Source: Beverwykella pulmonaria
Taxonomy: Eukaryota; Ascomycota; Dothideomycetes; Pleosporales; Melanommataceae
NCBI GenBank assembly: GCA_001599595.1
Contig: BCHH01000016.1
Span: forward strand, 863,901 to 927,900
DNA: 64,000 nucleotides
Direction: 5' to 3'
In this document: positions 24,109 through 33,750 of the stretch, piece by piece
How the letters are laid out: each line of letters opens with the position of its first letter
Numbering within the stretch: position 1 is the first letter of the stretch
Notes under the pieces: generated by a model
Database searches by the model: none
Told to the model about the DNA's origin: nothing
The model's input: only the letters and a program-made list of their open reading frames with translations
Position numbers and translations under genes: made by a program

Positions 24109-25524
24109 TCAGGCAAAGCAAGCTGCATCTATCGAGTGCAACACAGCGCATGGCTTCCAAACTGAATCAAACCAGCAGGAGGTCACTTTGGCGTCCCGCT
24201 CACGCCACACCCGTGACAAAAAAGTCCGTGTTGCCTGCTGGAGGACTGGGGTGAATTTATCGACGTAGTCGTCTACATTTCGAAGCGTCCTGAGTCTTGC
24301 ATCTGTGGCTCTGACTTCGACAGCTGCCACTATAAACGGCAGTGTCACACACCGAACGGATCGCTTCGTAATCTGTTGCGCAAGCTCAAGCTCCATCATG
24401 ATCTCCTTCGACCAAATGTCCGCTTGGCCGTCCTCATCGCCGAACACATGTCGCAATCGATGGCTCACTAAAAGTGCCGCTAATCGGTAAATCCGGGCTT
24501 GTGCGAGGAGATTGACGACTTCCGCCGAGTCAAATTCGTCAACAAGGTGAGACGAACGGGATGGCAGCCACTCTGCTACTGCGGCCTGGGTCTTATCCAA
24601 CTGCTTGTGGATGCGGGCCAAGTAGCTTGCATCTGTGGTGTTGGCTAGGGAGTGGCTGATGATGCAGAGGTCATAATAGTGCGGCAACAACGGCAAGCAG
24701 AGGCCAACGTGGCGGTCTACGCGTTCAAGTTTGTGCAGCGGAATCCTCAGCGTTGGCGTTCGGCGATGGACGAGGCAATCCATGGTCTCTAGGAGGACGA
24801 GGAAGCTCTGCCAAGGCTCCGTGTCTGGATCCGATACCGTCTCCAAAAAGAGGCTAGTTGTACTGAGGCAGTAATGGCAGATGTCTGCAAGACCCACACC
24901 GACTGATGAGTAGACAAACAACGCTAGTGCAGTCCCTAGAGCAAGGCACAGGGTTGCGTCCTGCGGAGTGGCCACAGGGAGCGAGCGCAGCGTTTTCATG
25001 GCTGATGATGCGTGACGGAGGCTGGTGCTCCTTGCCTCTTCTGTGGCAGTGCCAGGTTGAAGTGACTTCAGCGAGCCAGCACATGCGAGATAGGCGTCCT
25101 TGAGTATTGGCAAGGCAGCAGGTAGAGGAGCTGCCAGCGATCGCTGCTCGGCGGCTTGAAAGCTAGGGCCCACTACCAAGTACTCCACATTTTCGGGCCG
25201 GGCCAGAAGAAATATCATCAGCTCCTTCTCTTCTGCAGAGAGATCATGGTTGGGAACGTCTCGTAACCAGATGCTTATGTCAACGTCGACTGGATTTTCG
25301 GCAGTGCTGGACTGGCTCGAATTGGTTCCAGAAACTGATTGCTGCCGATGACGTGGTCGTCGACCTGCTGGTCGCACTGGCCGGACGGTCGAGCAAACCA
25401 GGCCCAGCCTTTCGCACCTGGTACAGATAGCAATTGCCGAAGCACGCGCGCATCGCTCCTTGAGCTCGTAGCATCGGTCGCATGCAGTCCGAAGCTTTCG
25501 CGCCCGAGCTGCAGATGTCGCCAT
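24109..25524 (-). CDS. Zn2Cys6 transcription factor
   Basis: Single-exon gene of 471 residues. The N-terminus carries the fungal binuclear zinc cluster: Cys15, 18, 25, 34, 37, 44 (C-DR-C-YELKER-C-x8-C-TR-C-ERLGLV-C), followed by a basic linker (RPAGRRPRHRQ). The rest is an alpha-helical regulatory region without the full fungal-specific TF signature, similar in style to many short regulators. The start codon lies 14 codons before the first Cys, as usual. It stands upstream of, and divergent from, the amidase, with a broken transporter between, so it may control amide uptake and hydrolysis (inference). Confidence 0.88.
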   Translation of the reverse strand: MATSAARARKLRTACDRCYELKERCARASAIAICTRCERLGLVCSTVRPVRPAGRRPRHRQQSVSGTNSSQSSTAENPVDVDISIWLRDVPNHDLSAEEKELMIFLLARPENVEYLVVGPSFQAAEQRSLAAPLPAALPILKDAYLACAGSLKSLQPGTATEEARSTSLRHASSAMKTLRSLPVATPQDATLCLALGTALALFVYSSVGVGLADICHYCLSTTSLFLETVSDPDTEPWQSFLVLLETMDCLVHRRTPTLRIPLHKLERVDRHVGLCLPLLPHYYDLCIISHSLANTTDASYLARIHKQLDKTQAAVAEWLPSRSSHLVDEFDSAEVVNLLAQARIYRLAALLVSHRLRHVFGDEDGQADIWSKEIMMELELAQQITKRSVRCVTLPFIVAAVEVRATDARLRTLRNVDDYVDKFTPVLQQATRTFLSRVWRERDAKVTSCWFDSVWKPCAVLHSIDAACFA

Positions 25525-25997
25525 TCCGTTGCTTTATCGGCGTGCAGAACTCTGACGGGTCGGAGCTACGTAGTAGCCGGATGATAGAAAAAATGACAAT
25601 ATCATGTAAGAAATAGACCGGAGAGACTACAATGAGGAGGGGTAGGTTTAGCTCGAGAGCGGCAAGGGTTGACAGCAAGACAGCGCTAGTTCGTCTGAGG
25701 CAGACAGGCTCTCGTACACGATATGGATGACAAGTAGCTTTTGTAATCGAGTTATTCAGATTGCGCGACGCCGCGCTGTACTGAATTGATCAATGCTGAG
25801 TGGGATGGCCTGGTCTCAGCGTTGGCTAGAATCTTTGCTTCAACCTCCTCTCGTCGCTGACTCGCGTTTCAGCCCCAGCATCCCGGCTAGCCGTAATATT
25901 GCCGTTCCAACGCTCCAAACATACTGCAATATGTGCCATGGCAAATTCAGGAGGACATTTTATATACAAGAGTCGTCACAAAGACTAAGCCGTTCAG
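25525..25997. promoter_or_regulatory. Upstream region of the Zn2Cys6 gene
   Basis: 473 bp without a supportable gene, between the regulator start (25524) and the transporter remnant. Presumed promoter; no operator recognised. Confidence 0.35.
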
Positions 25998-26620
25998 TCA
26001 AGTGCTAGATACGTAGCCAGAAGATTGAGGATACACGTCCAAAGCGGGCTGCTGTTCTACTACAAGCTGGGCGCTTCCGCCTTTTGGTTCCTTTTGATCG
26101 TCCAGAACGATCTCTGGGTTGGTCATGGTCATCGAGTCCTGAAGCTGCACAACCTGCGCCGTTGCAGTCGCGTTACTCTCATTTTGAGGGCTTCCGGTGA
26201 TTTTCGCATTCTTCCAAGGGAAAATGTACGTCAGAGCGATAGCGAACAGCGCCCGACGACGTTTCCAGCCAGGACATTGAGGACCATTCGGCTCGTGACG
26301 ATGGTAATGCTGCTGCTGCGGATATAAGTGCATGCTATCCAGGTAGTGGATGCAGGTCCAAACGCGATCCAAGGCGCAGCGATGGCCCCGATTTTTGACA
26401 TCAAAATCAGCGCCAGAGGAATCGCGGCGCCTCCGAAGATGGCGGTCTTCCAATCTCGCCGAGTTATCAAGCGATAATATGGAATGCAAATGGATGCGTA
26501 TGGTATGCTTGAGAGATGCTGTTCATGGTGCTGGACGATAGGCGGAACGTTGGCCGGAACGTTGGCCGGAACATTGGCCGGAACATTGGCCGGAACGTTG
26601 GTCTTGACGCACCGAGTCAA
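25998..26620 (-). pseudogene. Remnant of a polytopic membrane transporter, frameshifted
   Basis: Two overlapping minus-strand frames together read like the C-terminal part of a permease: 26231-26620 gives the hydrophobic runs AAIPLALILMSKIGAIAAPW and NVLAGNVVG. The other frame, ending at 25998, continues with LFAIALTYIFPWKN and a hydrophilic tail. The switch falls at about 26250, where one base appears to be missing in a run of G. There is no normal N-terminal half; instead the frame begins with a 12-bp tandem repeat. The family cannot be named from this fragment. The position between a regulator and an amidase fits a former uptake carrier. Confidence 0.45.
26544..26602 (-). repeat. Five tandem copies of a 12-bp unit
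   Basis: GGAACGTTGGCC or GGAACATTGGCC repeated five times. In the transporter remnant frame it encodes a run of Val-Pro-Ala-Asn units. Slippage-type minisatellite at the broken end of that pseudogene. Confidence 0.85.
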
Positions 26621-26922
26621 GCTAGCGGTGCATACCGGTATTCGCGCTTAGCCGATTAGAGACAAGCCTGAGGGGCTTGCGGGCATCACTCACTTCCGCT
26701 TTCCACAGAACCATCCTTTGCATCCTCTCATGCCGTATGCTTCTGGTGTGTGCACCGGAGCCGGAGCCGGAGGCTTTCAACAACGTGCACCGACCGAAAT
26801 GTGTGCATTTATGCCGATGAGCGGCTCGCCGCGAAGGTATAAGTGCCTCGAAACATAATGCTCGAACTTTTAGGGAAAGCAAAGCATCTACTCTTCATCT
26901 GTTCTTTTCATCAGCTGCCGCA

Positions 26923-28737
26923 ATGTCGCCGATTCTGGGGGATTATCGATCTATTGGAGCCGAGAAGAGGGCTCAGAGGAGCAACAAGATTCCCAAAGAT
27001 TGGCTAATTGCTTCGGAGACGTTTCGCAATGCCACCAATGTTTTGCAGGTGCCCATCACTTGCGGCGTTTTGAGCGACGTCGAGTGCAAGATCACATCAG
27101 ACTACGATGCCACGGCGCTTCTCGAGAAACTCAAGGTTGGGGTCTGGTCTGCTGAGCAAGTTACCGTTGCCTTTTGCAAGAGGGCAGCTATTGCTCAACA
27201 GTTGGTCAGTTGCCCAAGCGCTTCTCAGAGGACGTCGGTTAACTGGACGTGATAGGTAAATTGTTTGACCGAGATATTCTTTGACGAGGCGATTGAACGC
27301 GCACGATACCTGGATCAGAAGCGAAAAGTGAATCCCGACCAGCCCCTTCCGCCCCTCTGGGGTCTGCCCATCTCGCTCAAGGACAGCTTCAATGTCCTTG
27401 GACATGACACATCCACCGGGCTGGCCTGCTATGTCGGCGAGCCGGCACAGGAAAACAGCTCTCTCGCTGCCGTGCTGCTTGACTTGGGCGCTACTCTTTA
27501 CTGCAAGACCAATCTCCCACAGTCAATCATGACCGGCGATAGCGACAACAATGTCTTTGGCAGGACGTTAAATCCTCATAATACAGCCTTGACCGCGGGC
27601 GGAAGCACTGGCGGCGAGGGCGCACTCATTGCTCTTCGGGGGAGCATACTTGGAGTGGGCACTGACATTGGTGGAAGCATTCGTGTTCCGTCGGTCTGCA
27701 ATGGCATCTACGGGTTCAAACCCAGCGTTGGAATGGTACCCCATGATGGTGTCAGAGACCTTACCATACCGGGAACCGACGGTGTTCGCTCCTCCGCAGG
27801 CCCCATGGCGACCTCAATTCGGGATTGCTATCTCTTTCTAAAGTCGATAGCGGAAGCAGAGACCTGGAGATATGACAGTACTATCATCTCGTTGCCATGG
27901 AGGAATCTTGCGGTCAAAGAAAAGCTCCGAATTGGATTGGTTGAGGATGATGGCATCTATACGCCCTCGCCCCCTGTTCGAAGGGGCCTGAAAAAGGCCG
28001 CTGATCTTCTTCGCAACAACATCCAAGTCGAGCTCGTTCCTATCATCTTGCCAAATGTCAAAGATCACTACCACGATCTCCTCCGCTATTGGTCGGTCTC
28101 GGGAAGTGATGTACGTCGGTCATACCCTATGCTCTCATCCACAGGACGCTAACTTGGCCCGGTTCACTAGTACTACTACGAGCAATTCGCACGAACAGGA
28201 GAGCCAGAAGTGCCGTCACTGAAAGCAATCAAGCTTTTGTCATTCAAAGGAACGACTTTGAAGGGATTTTTCGACCTGAATGTGCGCCGGGCAGCGGCCG
28301 CAAAACAATATCTCCAACTGTTTGTAGACAACAAGATGGACGCTATTCTTATGCCCCCGGCACCCCACACGGCCGTACCTCTGGATACATGGACAACAGC
28401 TACGTATAGCGGCCTTTTCAACTTTCTGGACTATCCTGCTGTTGTGGTTCCAGTGGATAGCGTGCGAGAATCAGATGCTGCAGATGATCTGACAAACGCA
28501 AAGTATGGCCCGGAAGATGCCAAGGTGTATGGTCTCTGTACGTACAGCTCGCATTACACCTTCCGTGATAACAATAGCAACTAACTATGTTCTCATCTAG
28601 ACAAGGGGCCGGAGCTTTATCAAGGGGCACCAGTTTGTGTTCAAGTGGTTGGTTATAGGCATGCAGACGAAGCTTTGCTGAATGCGGTAATCGCTCTCGA
28701 TTCCATCATCAACCACAAGGGGTCGGAGAAGTTGTAA
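26923..28737 (+). CDS. Amidase (amidase-signature family, acetamidase-like)
   Basis: 546 residues in four exons: 26923-27204, 27256-28110, 28171-28537, 28601-28737 (introns 51, 60, 63 bp). Amidase-signature hydrolases cleave C-N amide bonds. The Ser-cisSer-Lys triad is visible: Lys136 (PISLKDSFN), Ser211 in AGGSTGGEGAL, and nucleophile Ser235 in GTDIGGSIR. Length matches fungal acetamidase/general amidases. C-terminal LFNFLDYPAVVVPV and the final APVCVQVVGYRHADEALL are family-typical. Cytosolic (no signal peptide). Probably releases ammonia and a carboxylate from an amide used as nitrogen source; the adjacent Zn2Cys6 gene and transporter remnant support an inducible uptake-hydrolysis unit. 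No damage seen. Confidence 0.92.
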
Positions 28738-29309
28738 ACTCATTTTCCAAGAGAAGCGGAACAAAGGTTGATGAGACCAAAATTTCCACTACTTCGTTCC
28801 TCTTAAGCCTTCCCTGATTCGGTCTCTCAATTTCCAGGCAACGGCAACCTCACTAACAGGAGTGTAGTCGTCCCTATCATCCTCAAGCTGCTGTTCGACT
28901 AGCCACCTAAAAAAAGTCACTCACGATGCCTCCAGTGTCCTCCCTCCCTAGACTTACTAGGCTTGACGACAGCAATGGAAGCTTCACCACTCTCTAGGCA
29001 GCTGTCGTCAAGATAGGCGGGAGCGGCTGCTGTTGCTGTTGCTGCTGCAGGTACGCTGGCGGGATAACTGGGGGAGTTACTGTAGCTAAACACTAGAGTA
29101 GGCCATGCCTCTCCTACAATACCAAAAAAAGTTGCTAGTATAGACCTTTGGACGCGCAATTACATCCTCAAGTTACCTGGCTACAATTACATGAATGGGT
29201 GTTGATTTCTGATGGTTCACAGGCACATTCACGAATTCTTGAAAATAACAAGGAAAATCAGAGGGTATAGAATCTTCTAAAATTTTAGTGAGAATCGGAA
29301 CTATATATT
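28738..29309. other. Intergenic stretch with CTG/CTT-type microsatellite
   Basis: No gene seen. A short GCTGCTGTTGCTGTTGCTGC triplet run lies at about 29026-29046. Short frames here have no recognisable motif. Confidence 0.4.
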
Positions 29310-29705
29310 GATAACACAATTTGCCTAAACAATTTCATCGGCCCAAGCAAGGTGTGGTAGTTGGTTTTTGGAAAAACAAGGCTGTATTTGGGGGCGTAGG
29401 CTCGAAGTGGGTTCACGTGACTGCTCTCTTGATGAGGCTCTTAAGTTGCCGGTAGTGTCAATTCTCATCAAGGGAGATTCAGCTATGTTGACCAAGTTTT
29501 TGAGCTGCCGTGAGTGTCGATAACTGATCCTGAATCTCATTCAGCGCGTCAATCATGAGCCAACCGTTCGGCCAAGCGCAAAGCGCGATAGCTATCTACG
29601 AACAAGCAAAAACAGAGAACTATGGGATGGTGGATGGGATCGTAGAATTTTACAATCTAGAGTCGAATCGATTGCCTCATGAGGTTGCTGATAGTTGATG
29701 GCTGA
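29310..29705 (+). repeat. Dispersed repeat, left part (interrupted by the Harbinger insertion)
   Basis: This ~395-bp stretch is the reverse complement of about 46260-46615 (shared blocks include GGGGGCGTAGGCTCGAAGTG and ACTATGGGATGGTGG). The copy continues at 33348-33425, after the 3.6-kb insertion. The class of the repeat is unknown: no coding frame survives. Confidence 0.75.
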
Positions 29706-30053
29706 GGCCCTGTTTGGTTGAGCGGATTGAGGAGCTTTTTCCAGTGTAGAAAACGGAGAAACGGTACCGTTTTCTAATATGGAGATGGAATCAAGGGCGG
29801 TGTTTGGTTGACCAGCGGATTACCACGCCCAAAGGATTTGATGGCGTTTTTAGTGTCGATTTGGTGGAGATTAGGTATCCACATACCCGTTGTGGTATGG
29901 CCCACTAGAAATAGAGCTGTTTTGGATCTAGAGCAAGGCCACCTCCATTTGCGCGTTTCCATCTCTAGATAGGCCAGGTCAACTATACTCCAGATTTGTC
30001 AGTATCAAATCTCATACAACTAATCCAGAAATTAGTTCTTGTTTTATGCCAAT

Positions 30054-31277
30054 ATGAACCTCACCCGCAAACAACAAGCCGCCCTCTCAGCAGCAACAGT
30101 GACCCTGGCGGCTGTACACGCTGTTGTTGAGCTCCACAACAAGACGTATTACAAACCAACAGGCACACGCAATAACCCTAATAAGGCCCAGCAGGGGCAG
30201 GACTAGCTTGCCGCGTGCATGGCAAACAACCAACTGCTGTTTGACAACACCTAATTGCGTCGCAACGTATAGGATACTTTGTTAGAATACCTAACAAGCA
30301 GGGGGTGGCTTGTACAGTCAAGGGGAAGGAGGATGCTACCAGCAGAGAAGATGCTTATCTTCTTCTATATCTGCGGCTAGGGCGCGTTATATAGAAACGC
30401 GCGCGGGAGAAGTGGGCATTTACTGGAAACAATCAGCTAGGCTTTCTATCAAGTGCTTGATGCCCTTATAAAGTTATACCCACGTGTAGTAACGCCGCCC
30501 TCCCTTGCTATACCCCTAGAGATTCAAGACAACCCAAAGAGGTATCTATTTTTTATCAATTGCATAGGAGCGTTGGATGGATCCCACTTCTAGGCACACG
30601 TGCCTGATACTAAGCAAGTACAATTCCAAAATTATTATGGAGATCTCACGCAGAACATGTTAGCTGTTGTTGACTTCAGGATGAGCTTTACCTATATATT
30701 AGCTAGATGGGAGGGTACTACTTATGACAGCAGGGTGCTTCTTGACGCACTCTAAAACAAACGTTTCTTAGTGCCAGCAGGCAAATATTATGTTGCTAAT
30801 GCAGGATACTCAAACTCTAAGGAGATGCTTGTGCCATTTAAGAAGGTCCAGTATTATCTTTAAGAGATTGCAGCTGCAGGTCTCCAGCCAAAGGACAAAT
30901 ATGAGCTGTTTAACTTCTGGCACTCAAGCCTAAGGAATATTATTAAGAGGTGCTTTGGTGTGTTTAAGAGGAGGTGGAGGATATTTAATTAGCTGCATGA
31001 GTTTAATCTAAGGACGCAGAAGCGACTAATATATGCGTTAGCAGCTGTACACAATTTTATTAACCTACACTATGATGTAGATAAGGATTTTAAGAAGTTT
31101 AAGGCTCACAATTGCAAGGCTAAGGACGCAACTTTGTCCGCAGAATCTAATAGTGCTAATTCTAGAGAGGATTTAATTGACAACAGGGCAATAGAGGATA
31201 GGAGAGAGGAGATTGCAGATGAGATGTGGGCAGCGTATAGGTATTATATAGATAGAATTGAAGGCTTATTAGATTAA
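30054..31277 (+). pseudogene. Harbinger-type DDE transposase (DDE_Tnp_4-like), nine premature stops
   Basis: One continuous frame of 408 codons with nine internal TAG/TAA codons. Conserved blocks: GALDGSHF (first catalytic Asp), TQNMLAVVDF.MSFTYILARWEGT..DSRVL, VANAGYSN and RNIIKRCFGVFKRRW, then a C-terminal YALAAVHNFI. In the family the second block reads DAGY and the third IERCFG, so the second catalytic Asp appears as Asn and the catalytic Glu as Lys, both G-to-A changes. It therefore lacks the complete triad, apart from the stops. Confidence 0.85.
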
Positions 31278-31542
31278 GGATACTGTTATACAAAGGTGTA
31301 CACTTACTGGGTCTAGTCCATACTAAGGCGGTGCGTAAGCGTAGGTGTNGTAGGATTATTCTGTGAGGTTCAAAGACGATAATATAAGACAACAGGGTAG
31401 TAAATACAATCAATAAATTAACTAACTAACTTGCTGTATCAATCTAGGTAAGAGACAAGTAAAGTTATTTGAGTTAACTACAAAGAGCAAACATAACATA
31501 GGAAACTGCCTTCCTTATATATTTCCTCTTTACCTATAGAAT

Positions 31543-31714
31543 CCCAAGTCTCCCATCCCTTGGCAGGATATTGGGGATCCTCCAATTCTCCTAAGTCTCC
31601 TATCCCTTGGCGGGATATCAAGGATCCTCCAATTCTCCTGAGTCTCCCATCCCTTGGTAGGATATTAAGGATCCTCTAATTCTCCCAAGTTTCCTATGTC
31701 TTGGCGGGATATCT
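31543..31714. repeat. Minisatellite, ~47-bp unit, about 3.7 copies
   Basis: Units begin CC(C/T)AAGTCTCC(C/T)AT and contain TTGGC(A/G)GGATAT and GGATCCTCCAATTCT. Differences are nearly all transitions. It lies between the convergent genes of the Harbinger element. Confidence 0.85.
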
Positions 31715-31965
31715 TCTGTCACGTGCCTCGCTTACCTGTGCAAATCCTCACTGTTCCTTTGCGCCCGCGTGCGCGCCGTGCTGCGCCCGTTAACAGGGTT
31801 TTGTTTGTTCGTTGGCGGGGTTGGCTCCTCTACAACCCATATCTGTGCAGCTTCTTCAAACTATAACAGATACAGTAGAGTTAAGGTGCTACATACAGTA
31901 GAGAAGATAGAGAAGGTCTGCATAAACCTAATATAGGTTGCTATTAGACGTTAAGCAAGAATTAA

Positions 31966-33069
31966 TTAATTAATACTTGGTTCTGTTGTCTCCCTGTAAG
32001 TCTGCGTTACTTCTTTTGCAACCTCTAAAGCCCCTGCAGCTTCTGCGGCCTCCTCTATAGCTATATCACACAACTCTAAGCACATATTAATCTTATCCCA
32101 ATAATCTATTGTCATCTTCTTGCGCAGCTGGCTCTGAACCCAGCGCTGTTAATCCTTGTATGTAGGGAGCTTTATAAACTACTTTGCTATAAATAGAGCT
32201 TCAAACATAGAGATTACTGTCTCACAGTATTGGAAATCTAGCAGCGTAAACTCTAACCTAAAGAGGTCAATTGCGTTACCCTGTTCGTCCCTCTCTAGCT
32301 GCGCAGCAATCTTGGTTACGCTAGCGTTTATAGCTGCTAACTGTTCCCCTAGGTGCTTGTTTACCTTCTAGGCAGTTGACTTCTTGCAAGAGCTCATGGC
32401 ATTAGTTTGTGCCTTGCGCTTTAATATAAACAATCTTAGATCTCTGTCAGGTGTAGGAGACGACAGCAGGCTTAACAACAACGATCCACGCTCGCTCATA
32501 TCATCAATCTTATCCTTATCTAGGGGAGGAGAAGCGTCTTCCCCTGTAGCGGCAGTCCCTATATACAAGGCCACATGCAAGTCCTTTAACTCCAGGCCTT
32601 TATCACGAAACCTCGCGCTGTTAGGATTGAGCTGAAACCAGTTATCAATCTCGTCACTTGGCTCCAACAGCCAGCTATTATCAAGATCGTACACCCAACT
32701 AGAGCGGCCTTGAAAGGCATTCCAATCCTTCTAATTTCTCTTACACCCATCATGTTTGTTCTTGCACTTATCAACAGTAACAACAGCCTGCGTCATAGAC
32801 TGTACAATCCCAACAACAATCGCCCAGGTCCCTGGCTTGAACCCTGAAGATCCTGGCAGCAAGTTATCTAAGAGGCCCTGCAGCAGAGCTTCTTGCATCA
32901 CCCTAGTCTATCTCAATGTTGGTGCCCTGCCTAATGGAGTAGGACTTCAAGCTTGTTCTGGTGATGGCGATAACGTTGATCGTGGCTTTGAGGAGCTGCG
33001 TTGGATCGCGGCAATTGTTTTGTTTACAGGTTTCAAGGCAGGAGTAGCGGTCGGAGCTGGGAGGGACAT
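31966..33069 (-). pseudogene. Harbinger accessory gene: Myb/SANT-like DNA-binding protein
   Basis: A single frame of 368 codons, 33069 to 31966, with five internal stops. The Myb/SANT-like domain shows FKPGTWAIVVGIVQ, then DKCKNKHDGCKRN, a TAG where the family has Trp (CKxxWK), and WVYDLDNSW. Harbinger elements need such a protein to bring the transposase to DNA. A helical C-terminal region (EAAEAAGALEVAKEV) follows. The stops are of TGG/CAG-to-TAG type. Confidence 0.75.
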
Positions 33070-33347
33070 GGCGATCGACTTAGTGGTAGTAAGTGAGTAT
33101 GATGATGAGAATCAAGGTGCAGTAACAACAACGCGAGGCGCGTTGAATTATTATTTGCTTACTCAGTCTCATACAAATTGGAAATTTACTCTGCTAGCGT
33201 TTCGTAGGCCTCAACCAAACACCCCTACAGTTTCCATCTCGGATTCCTGTCGACGCACCTACCAGTATTTGACGCAGCCAAGGCCCCTATAAAGCACCTA
33301 CCACCTACCCTCAGGGCGGATTCAAAAACGCTCAAGCAAACAGGGCC

Positions 33348-33425
33348 TGAGGCTCCGAGGCGTGTGCATGACACACTCTGCCTGAGAGGCTTGGCGGCCT
33401 AACCAAGTACAGAACAAAACATTCA
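33348..33425 (+). repeat. Dispersed repeat, right part after the Harbinger insertion
   Basis: Continues the repeat of 29310-29705. Matches the reverse complement of about 46185-46262 (GAGGCTTGGCGGC.TAACC.AGTA.AGAACAAAAC). Begins with the second TGA of the target duplication. Confidence 0.7.
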
Positions 33426-33750
33426 TAGTACGATCCCAAGAGACGACAAAACGTTGGCATTGATACAATGGGGCTACGATGATTGATTTTATTATACAGG
33501 ATGTATACTGTCACTGTATTTATTAAAATTGACATGTGTAAGGGCGGTGTAGACTTTGAAACTATTTCGACGACTACTATGCTCGTCAAGGACCTTATTT
33601 GCTTCCTATAAGTTTTCAAGATCATATAATAGGCTCTGGGATAAATTTCGAAAGCCCAAACGATAGAACATAGTAAGCCTATCACTCGACCGAAGATTTT
33701 CATGCCCGGCTTTTGATGATATCCGCAGCCTATACTCTGTTAGCATCCCC
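33426..33750. other. Gene-free gap before the GMC oxidoreductase 3' end
   Basis: No recognisable gene or repeat seen. The last part should hold the 3' untranslated region of the GMC gene (minus strand). Confidence 0.35.

Larger units (their letters stand above)
29706..33347. mobile_element. PIF/Harbinger-type DNA transposon, 3642 bp, RIP-inactivated
   Basis: Ends form terminal inverted repeats: left GGCCCTGTTTGGTTGAGCG, right its complement with one mismatch. A 3-bp target duplication TGA flanks it (29703-29705 and 33348-33350), as expected for PIF/Harbinger. The interior has two convergent genes, a DDE transposase (plus) and a Myb/SANT-like protein (minus), the standard Harbinger pair, plus a minisatellite between them. 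The element splits a dispersed repeat, and an uninterrupted copy of that repeat at 46.2-46.6 kb shows the empty site. Both genes contain stops of RIP type. Confidence 0.88.

Noticed and set aside
31543..31714. Regularly spaced repeats reminiscent of a CRISPR array
   Set aside because: The units are contiguous 47-bp tandem copies without unique spacers, in a eukaryotic transposon; it is a minisatellite.
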